Positions 47,935-57,482 of a stretch of DNA of 64,000 nt are shown here, piece by piece (position 1 is the first letter of the stretch; every line of letters starts with the position of its first letter). The notes beneath the pieces were generated by a model. It ran no database searches. It saw only the letters and a list, made by a program, of their open reading frames with translations, and was not told where the DNA came from. The stretch is from positions 102,859 to 166,858 of the forward strand of contig JAMLJA010000009.1 in assembly GCA_023953905.1 (NCBI GenBank). The letters run 5' to 3'. The translations under genes were made by a program, and so were the position numbers. This DNA comes from Rhizobiaceae bacterium. GTDB taxonomy: Bacteria; Pseudomonadota; Alphaproteobacteria; Rhizobiales; Rhizobiaceae.

Positions 47935-48198
47935 TTAAACTTTACCTGTCCGATCCCGCCGCTCCACCATGGCAATCCAAGCTTCTTTCAATGCGTCGAT
48001 GGCGTCCTGCCTTGTCTCGCATCTGCCAGCGTCCGACAGGTTCCAGCCCTTGTAACAGGCACTGCCAGCCCACTGCCATTCCGTTCCGCCCTGAGGCTTG
48101 ATATCCCGGAAGACGCGGCCAATCTGCTGGCCCGCTTCGTCATACGCGACGAAATCAGCGGGTACGTCAGCCCAGGTTCTGCGCCATTCGAGTTTCAT
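47935..48198 (-). CDS. Small hypothetical protein
   Basis: 87 residues (WRRTWADVPADFVAYDEAGQ, KGWNLSDAGRCETRQDAIDA). The reading resembles phage-borne proteins with a small alpha+beta fold. Leftward, followed at 8 bp distance by the upstream gene's stop. Confidence 0.55.
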   Translation of the reverse strand: MKLEWRRTWADVPADFVAYDEAGQQIGRVFRDIKPQGGTEWQWAGSACYKGWNLSDAGRCETRQDAIDALKEAWIAMVERRDRTGKV

Positions 48199-48205
48199 GC
48201 GGGGT

Positions 48206-48544
48206 TTAGATAACTTTTGACTTGGCTAGCATTCCGCGCGCCCTTGTGAGGTCTGCTTCCAAGGTGTCAATACGGTCGCGCAATGGAATGATGTTTGATG
48301 CTATTGCTTCAGCAATTCGAGACCTGAGAAGATCCTCAGCAACTGACCACAGGTCCGTGTTTGGTGTTTCGTCTCGAAGCTCATTCGCTTCCTTCAGATA
48401 TTTGTGCACTATGGCGCGCGCGACCGGAACGAACTCGCGATACTCGGAGTGCTGCATGGTTGGTGGCAAAAGTACCAGATCCGCATCATTTCCCGGTGTG
48501 GCCGTGTGATGGTAAACCAAATCGTCAATTTCTGTCATCATCAT
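48206..48544 (-). CDS. Hypothetical helical protein
   Basis: 112 residues from the start MMTEIDDLVYHH, preceded by GGAG on the minus strand. The C-terminal part is a short coiled coil (PLRDRIDTLEADLTRARGML). Unknown function. Confidence 0.55.
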   Translation of the reverse strand: MMMTEIDDLVYHHTATPGNDADLVLLPPTMQHSEYREFVPVARAIVHKYLKEANELRDETPNTDLWSVAEDLLRSRIAEAIASNIIPLRDRIDTLEADLTRARGMLAKSKVI

Positions 48545-48590
48545 CTCCAAGGCATAGGCAGGCCCGTTCGCGAGCCTGCCTGTTGTCGAT

Positions 48591-49307
48591 TCATGCCACC
48601 TCGAACATCTCACCAACATTGACCGTAACGCCGGTGGTCAGCATCCCGTCATGTTCGCTCAAGGATCGGATCTGGAAGTCGAACTGTCCGTGTTCCATGT
48701 CCCATGCCTGGAAGCCGTTCGACGCATTGCCGTCATTGTCGATCAGATCGATGAAGAACGCCAGATTGATGCTGTCCTGCTTGACCGTACCTGGTCCGTT
48801 GCCGGTTTCCAGAAAGCGCAGATCGCCGTTCTTGTCGACCGCAACGAACACGTTGTTGCCGGCGTCGTAGTTGAACGTCAGCCATTCCTTGGCTGCGGTC
48901 GGGTTTATGTCTACCAGTATCTGGGCATTCGCAAACTCGGCAGTCTGGTCATAGATCGAATAATCCACGTTCCAGCTCGCACGGTCGGTTCGTGTTCCGC
49001 TGGCACCATGAACACCGTCCTGCTGATAGCCGCCGTCGACATTGTACTTGTCACCGCCTGCATCGGTCGGCGCGGCATCTTCACCAGTCCGGTAATGCAC
49101 CTTCAGGCCAACAGCGCCTTCGATTACAGGCTCCGGTAGTGGGACGCCGTAGAAGGTGTGCAGGAACTTCTGGAACGTTGTCGGCTCCGTCACCGACTGA
49201 CGACCGTGCCATCCCTCTGCCGTGTTTCCAGAGCCGAAGAATGTATGTCCGTTTGCATCCTGCTCGTGATCACTCAGGACGCCGTATGAAAGAACTTTCC
49301 TTGCCAT
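48591..49307 (-). CDS. Hypothetical protein, 238 residues
   Basis: Start MARKVLSYGVLS chosen at a 9-base spacing from GGAG; MTMARK two codons earlier is possible. Soluble, acidic, and rich in Asp/Asn/Gly loops (FFIDLIDNDGNASNG, FVAVDKNGDLRFLE) that resemble calcium-binding turns, though no full EF-hand or RTX repeat is present. No family recognised. By position it may be a lysogenic-conversion gene. Confidence 0.55.
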   Translation of the reverse strand: MARKVLSYGVLSDHEQDANGHTFFGSGNTAEGWHGRQSVTEPTTFQKFLHTFYGVPLPEPVIEGAVGLKVHYRTGEDAAPTDAGGDKYNVDGGYQQDGVHGASGTRTDRASWNVDYSIYDQTAEFANAQILVDINPTAAKEWLTFNYDAGNNVFVAVDKNGDLRFLETGNGPGTVKQDSINLAFFIDLIDNDGNASNGFQAWDMEHGQFDFQIRSLSEHDGMLTTGVTVNVGEMFEVA

Positions 49308-49377
49308 TGTCATTATCTCCAACCGGGCACATGCCCCGTCTGGGCTCCGCTACGAGCGCAGGCGGCGCAGGTGCGGG

Positions 49378-49725
49378 TTAGGCTGGCGGAACGTGCCGTA
49401 TCGGTATTCGGGCCCCTTCGGCGCGGCGGATCATGTCTGCTGTCCCGCGTCCACCGGGGAATGCCACGACCAAATCAGGCTTCCCCTCATCGATCATGAG
49501 TTGGTTTCGAATAGGCCCAGCAGCTTTGCCGAGGGCCTTCCAATCGGCAGGGAACTCATAAAGAGGGAAACCAAACCGCTTCGCCCATTCGGCAGCGAGA
49601 GTGTCGGCCCCTTTTGCCGCACCGCTAATGATGGCGCTGACTTCTGGAGGGCCAAGTCCGTCAAGGACATTCCAGAGATACGCCTTGTCGGAGTAGTTGC
49701 GTCCGCCGCAAACAAGAACGCGCAT
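49378..49725 (-). CDS. DUF2493 SLOG-family nucleotide-binding protein
   Basis: 115 residues. MRVLVCGGRNYSDKAYLW, SAIISGAAKGADTLAAEWAK and DLVVAFPGGRGTADMIRRAE are hallmarks of the DUF2493/YspA-type SLOG (Rossmann-like) family, common in phages. These bind nucleotide-like ligands; some SLOG proteins sense signals in defence systems, but no partner effector lies here. GGGAGG precedes ATG 49725. Confidence 0.8.
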   Translation of the reverse strand: MRVLVCGGRNYSDKAYLWNVLDGLGPPEVSAIISGAAKGADTLAAEWAKRFGFPLYEFPADWKALGKAAGPIRNQLMIDEGKPDLVVAFPGGRGTADMIRRAEGARIPIRHVPPA

Positions 49726-49728
49726 CAC

Positions 49729-49963
49729 ATCCCTCCCACATGCGGGGAAGGGGATGCGAAACGACGCGAAAAAGGTGCGGGTAAGACACGAAATTGTGTA
49801 AGGTTTTCAGCGCGTGGAAGCGGTTCGATATCGCGCATTGGTGCGGGGATGCTGATGTAATACGCTGTTGAAATCATTTTGATTTTCCATCCTTGTTTGA
49901 AACAATAACGGATGGTTAATCCGGACCGCATCGTCCTTGAGGGGCGCCTGAAGGAAGGAAGAA
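49729..49963. other. Prophage/chromosome boundary region
   Basis: 235 bp without a gene. It contains a hairpin CCATCC/GGATGG (49887-49892 with 49910-49915) with an inner TTGT/ACAA. Genes to the left are phage-type and to the right housekeeping-type. No tRNA or att core is visible, and the left junction is not in the window, so the exact edge cannot be fixed. Confidence 0.5.
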
Positions 49964-51334
49964 ATGACAGTTGAGATCTTGCAGAATTCCGGCGAGGAAG
50001 CCGCGCCAATTCATTTTGTCGCCAAAGGTGCATTGAACGAGGCCGGTCTCGAAGCCCGTGTTCTCCAGTGGGCGAGGGCAAACGACTTTTCGGGGGAGGC
50101 GGGTCAATTTCTGCTGCTGCCGCATACCGATGGCGGTGTCGCTGGCGCGCTGTATGGTACCGGAGGCCCGGACGAGATCAATCTTTCTGCGGGCACGCTC
50201 GGCAAGCGTCTGCCCGAAGGTCTCTGGCGGATCGATGGTGATGCCCCAGCAGCAGAACAGCGGCTTCTGGGCATCATGCTCGGCAATTACGCTTTCACCC
50301 GCTATGGCAAGAAGGCCGGACGCAGCCTGCGCGTCGTCGCACCCGCCGGAACCAACGTCGAGCGCGTCCGGCGGATCGGGTCCGCCGTTCATCTTGTGCG
50401 CGATCTGATCAACACCCCGACAAATGACATGGGGCCTACGGCGCTGGAAGCCGCCACGCGGGAACTGGCCTCGGTGCATGGCGCTTCAGTCACGACAATC
50501 GCCGGCGATGATCTGCTTGCGAATGGCTTCCCCATGATCCATGCGGTGGGCCGCGCAGCGTCCGACGCTCCACGCCTGATCGACCTGATCTGGGGAGAGC
50601 CGGAAGCGCCGAAGGTCACGCTCGTTGGCAAAGGGGTCTGTTTCGATACTGGTGGTCTCGACATCAAGCCCGCATCCGGCATGCTCCTGATGAAAAAGGA
50701 TATGGGGGGAGCAGCGAATGTTCTTGGTCTTGCCTCGATGATTATGGCAGCGGGATTGAAGGTGCGGCTGCGCGTGCTGATCCCGGCTGTCGAGAACGCC
50801 ATCGCGGGAAATGCTTTTCGCCCCGGCGACGTATTGCCCTCCCGCAAGGGCATTTCCGTGGAGATCGGCAACACAGACGCCGAGGGGCGGCTCGTGCTCG
50901 GGGATGCCCTGGCACTCGCCGATGAGGAGCAGCCGGAAATCCTGATCGATATGGCGACGCTGACGGGTGCTGCGCGGGTTGCGCTCGGCCCCGAGCTTCC
51001 TCCCTTCTTCACCAATGACGAGCGATTTGCCGGAGAACTCTCCGAAGCCGCCACCGTCGTCGAGGATCCCGTCTGGCGCTTGCCGCTATGGAAGCCATAT
51101 GAGGCAAGGCTCGCCTCGAAGATCGCCGATACAAACAATGTCACGTCGGATGGCTTTGCCGGCTCGATCACGGCGGCGTTGTTCCTGCAGAAATTCGTCG
51201 AGCGATCGGCGACGTGGGTTCATTTCGACATATTCGGCTGGAACCCCCTGGAGAAGCCTCATTGTCCGGTCGGAGGCGAGGCGCAGGCAATTCGGGCGAT
51301 CGAGCACGTTTTGGCAAAACGCTTCGCTGGATGA
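49964..51334 (+). CDS. Leucyl aminopeptidase family protein (M17)
   Basis: 456 residues. The metal-site motifs are clear: VGKGVCFDTGGLDIKP (Lys, Asp), KKDMGGAANVLGL (Asp) and the family signature NTDAEGRLVLGDAL (Asp, Glu, catalytic Arg). It is a cytosolic di-metal peptidase removing N-terminal residues from peptides. AAGGAAGGAAG precedes the ATG. First chromosomal gene after the prophage; followed by a MarR-type regulator. Confidence 0.9.
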   Translation: MTVEILQNSGEEAAPIHFVAKGALNEAGLEARVLQWARANDFSGEAGQFLLLPHTDGGVAGALYGTGGPDEINLSAGTLGKRLPEGLWRIDGDAPAAEQRLLGIMLGNYAFTRYGKKAGRSLRVVAPAGTNVERVRRIGSAVHLVRDLINTPTNDMGPTALEAATRELASVHGASVTTIAGDDLLANGFPMIHAVGRAASDAPRLIDLIWGEPEAPKVTLVGKGVCFDTGGLDIKPASGMLLMKKDMGGAANVLGLASMIMAAGLKVRLRVLIPAVENAIAGNAFRPGDVLPSRKGISVEIGNTDAEGRLVLGDALALADEEQPEILIDMATLTGAARVALGPELPPFFTNDERFAGELSEAATVVEDPVWRLPLWKPYEARLASKIADTNNVTSDGFAGSITAALFLQKFVERSATWVHFDIFGWNPLEKPHCPVGGEAQAIRAIEHVLAKRFAG

Positions 51335-51380
51335 GCCGTCGAAACGGAAGCGAAACGATTTTCGGTCATGCCATTTCCCT

Positions 51381-51731
51381 ATGGCGACCGAACTTCGTCC
51401 CAGTCAGGCTTTGCGCCTCTGGCAAACCGTTTCCTTGTCGGAGGTGCGCGACGACGCGCCCGATCTGACCCTGCGTCAGATGGCCATCCTGCTGCACGTC
51501 TATCTGGAGCCGCCGCCGCACACGATCCGCGATCTCGCGAGGCTGCTGGATGTAACCAAGCCGGTCATCACCCGCGCCCTCGACACAATGGGCGCCATGG
51601 GGCTGGTCACGCGGTATCGAGATGACGCGGACCGCCGCAACGTGCTTGTCAGAAGAACCGTCGCGGGGGCATTGTATATCGAGCGCTTCGGCGACCTGAT
51701 CATCGCGAAAGCCAAGGAATTGCCGTCTTGA
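51381..51731 (+). CDS. MarR-family transcriptional regulator
   Basis: 116 residues. Winged helix with HTIRDLARLLDVTKPVITRA and the wing TRYRDDADRRNVLVRRT (the DxRxxxv MarR motif). A short MarR-like protein. Overlaps the next gene's TTG start by 4 bp, so it is co-transcribed with the NlpC/P60 gene. Ligand unknown. Confidence 0.85.
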   Translation: MATELRPSQALRLWQTVSLSEVRDDAPDLTLRQMAILLHVYLEPPPHTIRDLARLLDVTKPVITRALDTMGAMGLVTRYRDDADRRNVLVRRTVAGALYIERFGDLIIAKAKELPS

Positions 51732-52588
51732 CCCTCCTCGATCATCGTTTGAACGCCTTCAGACCCGATCTCGCCGATTCCCGGCTGAAGGGGCGAGTTG
51801 AGGCGGAGACGTTTGTTGCCGGTCAGCCGCGCCGCATCGTCGTGCCGGTTGCCGATGTGAAGCGGTCGCCCGATGAGGGGTCCGGCCTCGATACCCAGCT
51901 TCTTCTCGGCGACGACGTTCATGTGTTTGAGGAGAAGAACGGATGGTCATGGCTGCAGTCTGATCGCGACGGCTATGCAGGCTATGTTGCGTCGGCCGCC
52001 GTTGGCAAACGCGCAAGCGTGTTTACCCATGTCGTTTCAGTGCCGCGTACCTTCGTCTATCCGCGGCCTGATCTGCGCCAACCGCGCTCGCGCGCGCTGT
52101 CCATGGGATCGCAGGTCGCCGTGGTAGGTCTGGCGGAAACGCGCAACACGGTCTACGCGCTGACCGGCGATGGTGAGGCGATTGTCTCCAGCCATCTGCT
52201 GGAAATCGGAGAATGCGCGGCCGACTACGTATCGGTCGCCGAAACGCTGATCCACACGCCCTACCTTTGGGGCGGCGCCAGCGGTTTCGGCATAGACTGT
52301 TCCGGGCTCGTGCAGCTATCCATGCGCATGTGCGGCCTGAGCGTATTGCGTGACACGGATATGCAGTCGCGGTCGATCGGTGCGCCACAGCTGGCAGGAT
52401 CCAATCTGACAGGTCTGCAACGGGGAGATCTGGTCTTCTGGAAAGGCCATGTGGCGATCATGACGGACCCCGCCAATATGATCCACGCCAGCGGTCACAC
52501 CATGCTTGTGTCTCAAGAACCGCTGCGAGACGCTGTCGCTCGCATTGAGCCATTCTACGGCCTGCCGACCGGTTTTCGTCGACCCTAA
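51728..52588 (+). CDS. NlpC/P60 hydrolase with SH3-type domains
   Basis: 286 residues, TTG start. Two bacterial SH3-like segments (~35-150), then the NlpC/P60 domain with catalytic Cys in GFGIDCSGLVQLSMRM, His in WKGHVAIM and a third polar His (MIHASGH). It cuts peptide bonds in peptidoglycan stems or similar substrates. No signal peptide, so cytoplasmic or recycling. Stop overlaps the ghrA stop tail to tail. Confidence 0.85.
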   Translation: MTLLDHRLNAFRPDLADSRLKGRVEAETFVAGQPRRIVVPVADVKRSPDEGSGLDTQLLLGDDVHVFEEKNGWSWLQSDRDGYAGYVASAAVGKRASVFTHVVSVPRTFVYPRPDLRQPRSRALSMGSQVAVVGLAETRNTVYALTGDGEAIVSSHLLEIGECAADYVSVAETLIHTPYLWGGASGFGIDCSGLVQLSMRMCGLSVLRDTDMQSRSIGAPQLAGSNLTGLQRGDLVFWKGHVAIMTDPANMIHASGHTMLVSQEPLRDAVARIEPFYGLPTGFRRP

Positions 52589-53535
52589 TACCCGGCTTTG
52601 CGATCGACGAGATTGCGCAAGGGTTCGCCGCGTTCGAATGCGTCCATCTGTTCGATCATGGGCGGCACCAGCCGAGCCGGATCGGAGGTAGCCGCAGCGT
52701 GCGGGGTGACAAATACCTTCGGGTGCGTCCACATCGGGCTTTCGGCAGGAAGCGGCTCGGTCTCGAAGACATCGAGCGTCGCCTCCTTGAGAACGGAGGT
52801 GTCCAAAGCCCGAAGAATGTCGGCGTCTTTCTGGAGTCCGCCGCGTCCGGCATTGATCAGCACGGCGCCCCCAAGCGGATTGTCGCGGCGCAGGCCGTTC
52901 AAAAGTTGAGTATCGATGATGCCCTTCGTATCGGGCGTCAGCGGCAGAAGCACGACCAGAATATCGGTCGATGCGAGAAATGAACCGAGTTGGCTCTGAC
53001 CGTGGAAAGTGGTCACGCCCGCAACGTCCTTCGGCCGACGGCTCCACCCGTTTACATTGAAGTTCAATGCGAGCAGGGCCTGGGCCGCGGCAGTGCCGAG
53101 TTCACCAAGCCCCATGACGCCGACTGTGACCTCGCCGGCCTGCGGCTGGGCTGGTTCGTACCAGAGCCTGTCTTTCTGTTGCTGGCGGTACAGCAGGCCC
53201 TGTCGAAGATGATCGAGCACCCGCCAGACGACATATTCCACCATCGGCTGCGTGAGGGTGTGGTCCACCACGCGGACAATGGGAACGTCAGGCAAGGTTG
53301 GGTCCGCCAGCAGATGATCGACGCCCGCTCCGACCGAGAAAATCGCTCGCAGGTTTGGATAGCTCTTCAGGCGGCTGCCATCCTGACGCCAGACCAGCGC
53401 GTAGTTGATCGTCGGATCGCTTGGATTGGCGGTCTCCAGAACGGCGTCGCGCTTTCCTTCAAATGCCGCCTGCCATGCATGCGGATCGTAGCCCGAGATG
53501 GCCAGCAGGACGCGGCCCCTTGGTTTCGTCGTCAT
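52585..53535 (-). CDS. ghrA: Glyoxylate/hydroxypyruvate reductase A
   Basis: 316 residues, D-isomer-specific 2-hydroxyacid dehydrogenase family. NAD(P)-binding fold GVMGLGELGTAAAQAL; catalytic Arg in NAGRGGL and His in VTPHAAATSD. It reduces glyoxylate and hydroxypyruvate. The YQQQQKDRLW-type segment matches the GhrA subgroup. Lies 13 bp after yejF on the same strand. Confidence 0.88.
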   Translation of the reverse strand: MTTKPRGRVLLAISGYDPHAWQAAFEGKRDAVLETANPSDPTINYALVWRQDGSRLKSYPNLRAIFSVGAGVDHLLADPTLPDVPIVRVVDHTLTQPMVEYVVWRVLDHLRQGLLYRQQQKDRLWYEPAQPQAGEVTVGVMGLGELGTAAAQALLALNFNVNGWSRRPKDVAGVTTFHGQSQLGSFLASTDILVVLLPLTPDTKGIIDTQLLNGLRRDNPLGGAVLINAGRGGLQKDADILRALDTSVLKEATLDVFETEPLPAESPMWTHPKVFVTPHAAATSDPARLVPPMIEQMDAFERGEPLRNLVDRKAGY

Positions 53536-53548
53536 ATGCTATTCCTGT

Positions 53549-55186
53549 TTACTCGTTGACCACACCCGCCGGCGCGGTCTCGACGTTGAACGCAGCCGAT
53601 ATCAATGCCCGAGTGTAGTCTGTCTGTGGCCGCTCGAATATCTGCTCGGACGATCCGCTCTCCACGATCTGGCCATTGCGCATCACAATCACCTTGTTCG
53701 CCAGCGCCCTGACGACCTTCAGGTCGTGACTGATGAACAGGTAGGCGAGATTGTGCCGGGCCTGCAGATTGCGCAAGAGGTCGACCACCTGTGCCTGCAC
53801 ACTCATATCCAGCGCCGAGGTCGGTTCGTCGAGCATGACGAAACGAGGCTTCAGGACCATCGCTCTAGCGATGGCCACCCGCTGACGCTGCCCGCCTGAA
53901 AACTCGTGGGGGTAGCGGAAGCGCGTGGCCGGTTCGAGCCCCACTTCCTTGAGCACCGCCACGACGCGCTCGTCACGTTCGCTGGCCGACAGCTTGGGCT
54001 CGTGGATCTTCAGCCCTTCCTCAATGATCTCGGCGACCGACATGCGCGGGCTCAGCGAGCCGAAGGGATCCTGAAACACGATCTGCAATTCGCGCCGCAG
54101 CGGCCGCATCTCGGTGAAGGAAAGTCTGGCGATGTCGCGTCCGCCGAAGTCGATAGCGCCGGTCGACGAAATCATCCGCGCCAGCGCAAGCCCGAGCGTC
54201 GTCTTGCCGGAGCCGGATTCGCCAACCACGCCGAGCGTTTGCCCGGCCTCGACATGCACATCGATACCATCAACCGCCTTCACATAGCCGACCGTCTTGC
54301 GCATGAAACCTTGCTTGATCGGGAACCAGACCTTGATGTCCTGCCCCTTCATCACCGTCTCTGCATCTGCCTTGGTGGCGGGGGGGCTCCCCTTCGGCTC
54401 TGCAGAAAGCAGCTTGCGGGTATATTCGTGCTGCGGATTGGCGAAGATTTCCTCGGTCGGCCCGGCCTCGACGATCTTGCCGTGCGTCATCACACAGACC
54501 CGATCCGCGATCTTGCGGACGATGCCCAGGTCGTGGGTGATGAACAGCATAGACATGCCGTTGCGTTCCTTGAGCTGGTCGAGCAGTTCGAGGATCTGCG
54601 CCTGCACCGTCACATCGAGCGCGGTCGTCGGCTCGTCCGCGATCAGCAGCTGCGGCTCGTTGGCCAGCGACATCGCGATCATCACGCGCTGGCGCTGACC
54701 GCCTGAAAGCTGATGCGGGTAGGCGCCGAGCCGGCTCTCGGGATCGCGTATGCCCACGTCCTTCAGCAGCTCGAGCGTCCGTGCTCGCGCGTGGCGGTCG
54801 CCCAGGCCCTGGTGAAGCTTGAGCACCTCGACGATCTGCTGCTCGATCGTGTGCAGCGGGTTGAGCGAGGTCATCGGCTCCTGGAAGATCATGGTGATCC
54901 GGTTGCCGCGCACCTTTCGCAATTCGTGCTCGTTGAGCGCCATCAGGTCCTTGCCTTCGAAAAGGATCTGCCCGGATGGATGGCTGGCGGCGGGATATTG
55001 CAGTAGTTTCAGCACCGACAAAGCCGAGACGGACTTGCCGGATCCGGATTCTCCGACCAGTGCGACCGTCTCTCCCTTGCCGATATCGAAGGAAATGTGA
55101 TCGACCGCGGTCGTGGTGCTGCCGCCCTGGGTAAAGGTGACGGAGAGGTCGCGGACCGACAGCAGGGGAGCCTGTGAACCGCTCAT
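53549..55186 (-). CDS. yejF: ABC transporter ATP-binding protein, dual-domain (YejF)
   Basis: 545 residues with two complete nucleotide-binding domains. Walker [14 protein letters not shown] and [13 protein letters not shown]; signatures [13 protein letters not shown] and [13 protein letters not shown]; Walker [13 protein letters not shown] and [12 protein letters not shown]. Powers uptake of peptide-type substrates through YejE/YejB. Overlaps yejE by 4 bp. Confidence 0.93.
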   Translation of the reverse strand: MSGSQAPLLSVRDLSVTFTQGGSTTTAVDHISFDIGKGETVALVGESGSGKSVSALSVLKLLQYPAASHPSGQILFEGKDLMALNEHELRKVRGNRITMIFQEPMTSLNPLHTIEQQIVEVLKLHQGLGDRHARARTLELLKDVGIRDPESRLGAYPHQLSGGQRQRVMIAMSLANEPQLLIADEPTTALDVTVQAQILELLDQLKERNGMSMLFITHDLGIVRKIADRVCVMTHGKIVEAGPTEEIFANPQHEYTRKLLSAEPKGSPPATKADAETVMKGQDIKVWFPIKQGFMRKTVGYVKAVDGIDVHVEAGQTLGVVGESGSGKTTLGLALARMISSTGAIDFGGRDIARLSFTEMRPLRRELQIVFQDPFGSLSPRMSVAEIIEEGLKIHEPKLSASERDERVVAVLKEVGLEPATRFRYPHEFSGGQRQRVAIARAMVLKPRFVMLDEPTSALDMSVQAQVVDLLRNLQARHNLAYLFISHDLKVVRALANKVIVMRNGQIVESGSSEQIFERPQTDYTRALISAAFNVETAPAGVVNE

Positions 55187-56334
55187 CTGAACGTCTTCCG
55201 CGGATCGAACGCATCGCGCGTTGCTTCACCGATGAAGATCAGCAGCGACAGCATCAGCGAGATGACCACGAAACCGGAGATGCCGAGCCATGGCGCGTTG
55301 AGGTTGCGCTGGCCCTGACGCAACAGCTCGCCCAGCGAGGCAGAGCCGGGCGGCAGGCCGAAACCGAGGAAGTCCAGCGAGGTCAGCGTCGTGATCGAGC
55401 CATTGAGGATGAAAGGCAGGAAGGTCAGCGTCGCCACCATGGCGTTGGGCAAAAGGTGTCGCAGCATGATCGTCCGGTTGGGCACGCCGAGCGCGCGCGC
55501 GGCATTCACATATTCGAAGTTTCGGGCTCGCAGGAATTCGGCGCGAACCACGCCGACGAAGCCGACCCATGAGAACAGGAGCATGATGCCCAGCAGCACG
55601 AAGAAGCCCGGCGGCAGAACGGCGGCGATGATGAGGATCAGATAGAGAACCGGAATTGATGTCCATATCTCGATGAATCGCTGGAAAAGAAGGTCAGTCC
55701 AGCCCCCGAAATATCCCTGCACGGCGCCTGCGGTCACCCCGACGATGGCCGAGGCGATGGTCAAGACAAGGCCGAAGAGAACGGAGATGCGAAACCCGTA
55801 GATCACTCTTGCCAGAACGTCTCGCGCCTGGTCGTCAGTGCCCAGCCAGTTCCAGTTTCCGACCACGCAGTTCGGATCGTCCGCGCCCAGCGGATAGCGC
55901 TGGCAGCGCTCTCCCTTGGTGTAGCGCCAGCTCGGCTTGGCGGGGGCCGCCTGCGGTATCTCGTTGTTGACCGTGCGGTAGGAGTAGCGGATAACGGGCC
56001 AGATCATCCAGCCATTGGCTTCTATCTCGTCTTGGATGATCGGGTCGCGGTAGTCGGTAACCGCTAGGAACCCGCCGAACTTCTCTTCCGGATAGTCGAC
56101 GACCGTCGGGAACAGGATTTCGCCCTTGTAGGAAGCCAGCACCGGCTTGTCGTTGGCGATGAACTCGGAAAACAGCGACAGTACGAAAAGGACGAGGAAG
56201 ATCCAAAGGGACCAGTAGCCGCGACGGTTCGCCTTGAAGTTCTCCCAGCGCCGCAGGTTCAGCGGAGACAGCCACGGCCTCACGCTACGCTCGCGCGTTT
56301 CCTCGACATCGGCCTTGAGCTGGATATCGCTCAA
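55183..56334 (-). CDS. yejE: ABC transporter permease (YejE)
   Basis: 383 residues; six membrane segments and the inner-membrane permease loop ([20 protein letters not shown]). The large periplasmic N-terminal loop ([20 protein letters not shown]) is typical of YejE. Overlaps yejB by 4 bp. Confidence 0.92.
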   Translation of the reverse strand: MSDIQLKADVEETRERSVRPWLSPLNLRRWENFKANRRGYWSLWIFLVLFVLSLFSEFIANDKPVLASYKGEILFPTVVDYPEEKFGGFLAVTDYRDPIIQDEIEANGWMIWPVIRYSYRTVNNEIPQAAPAKPSWRYTKGERCQRYPLGADDPNCVVGNWNWLGTDDQARDVLARVIYGFRISVLFGLVLTIASAIVGVTAGAVQGYFGGWTDLLFQRFIEIWTSIPVLYLILIIAAVLPPGFFVLLGIMLLFSWVGFVGVVRAEFLRARNFEYVNAARALGVPNRTIMLRHLLPNAMVATLTFLPFILNGSITTLTSLDFLGFGLPPGSASLGELLRQGQRNLNAPWLGISGFVVISLMLSLLIFIGEATRDAFDPRKTFR

Positions 56335-57425
56335 ACGTCTCTCCGATCGAAGTCAATGCGCGGGTCGATCCAGGTATAGGTGAGATCCGACAGCAGGCTG
56401 ATGAAGAGGCCGAGCAGCGAAAAGATGTAGAGATTCGCGAACACGACAGGATAATCGCGGTCAAGAATAGAGCGGAAGCCAAGCAGGCCGAGACCGTCGA
56501 GCGAGAAGATGTTTTCGATCAGCAGTGAACCGGTGAAGAAGGCCGAGATGAACGCGCCGGGGAAGCCCGCCACCACGATGAGCATAGCATTGCGGAAGAC
56601 GTGCCCATAAAGCACGCGGTGTTCCGAAAGGCCCTTGGCGCGGGCCGTCACCACATATTGCTTGCGGATCTCGTCGAGGAACGAGTTCTTCGTCAACAGC
56701 GTCGTCGTCGCGAAAGCCGACAGAACCATGGCCGTCAGCGGCAGGGTCAGGTGCCAGAAATAATCGAGGATACGGTCCGGCCAGGACATCTGCGTCCAGT
56801 TTTCCGAGGTTAGCCCGCGCAGCGGAAACCAGTCCCAGAACGATCCCCCGGCAAACAACACCATCAAAAGAATGGCGAACAGAAAACCGGGAATGGCATA
56901 GCCGATGATCACGATGCCGCTGGTCCAGACGTCGAAGGTCGAGCCGTCCTTCACGGCCTTTCTTATGCCAAGGGGAATCGAGATCGCATATGAGATCAGC
57001 GTGATCCAGAGGCCGAGCGAGACGGATACAGGCATCTTCTCAAGAATGAGGTCGAGGACCGAGATGTCGCGGAAATAGCTCTCGCCGAAGTCGAACCGCA
57101 GATAGTTCCACAGCATTATGCCGAAGCGTTCCAGCGGTGGCTTGTCGAAGCCGAATTGCTTTTCCAGCTTGGCTATGAATTCGGGGTCCAGCCCCTGCGC
57201 GCCGCGATATTTCGAGCTTTCCCCGCCCGCATCGAAGCTTCCGCCGGCATCGTTGCCGCCGCCCGAGATGCGCTCGGCTGCGTCGCCGCCCTGGCCCGTG
57301 ACCTTGGCGATCACCTGTTCGACAGGCCCGCCCGGCGCAAACTGCACCACGGCAAAGGAGATCGCCATGATTCCCAGAATCGTGGGGATCATCAGCAGGA
57401 TACGCCGAAGGATATAGGCAGCCAT
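56331..57425 (-). CDS. yejB: ABC transporter permease (YejB)
   Basis: 364 residues. Starts with the conserved [20 protein letters not shown] and has the permease motif [20 protein letters not shown]. Contains a long periplasmic insert ([20 protein letters not shown]). Pairs with YejE to form the channel. The binding-protein genes lie upstream, 57 bp away. Confidence 0.92.
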   Translation of the reverse strand: MAAYILRRILLMIPTILGIMAISFAVVQFAPGGPVEQVIAKVTGQGGDAAERISGGGNDAGGSFDAGGESSKYRGAQGLDPEFIAKLEKQFGFDKPPLERFGIMLWNYLRFDFGESYFRDISVLDLILEKMPVSVSLGLWITLISYAISIPLGIRKAVKDGSTFDVWTSGIVIIGYAIPGFLFAILLMVLFAGGSFWDWFPLRGLTSENWTQMSWPDRILDYFWHLTLPLTAMVLSAFATTTLLTKNSFLDEIRKQYVVTARAKGLSEHRVLYGHVFRNAMLIVVAGFPGAFISAFFTGSLLIENIFSLDGLGLLGFRSILDRDYPVVFANLYIFSLLGLFISLLSDLTYTWIDPRIDFDRRDV

Positions 57426-57482
57426 CAGCTATGCCGCTCGCTCAATCGGCGGACAGCTGGCCGTTTGCCTTGCCCCAAGCAC

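Noticed and set aside
47618..47938. Rightward 106-residue frame at the prophage edge
   Set aside because: No ribosome site, mixed composition and no motif; not supported as a gene.
1..49963. Integrase and att sites
   Set aside because: No recombinase gene is within the window and no direct repeat joining the two prophage ends can be tested because the left end is missing.
54270..55229. Alternative minus frame over yejF
   Set aside because: Out of frame with the complete dual ATPase and rich in Arg/Gly/Asp typical of a shadow.
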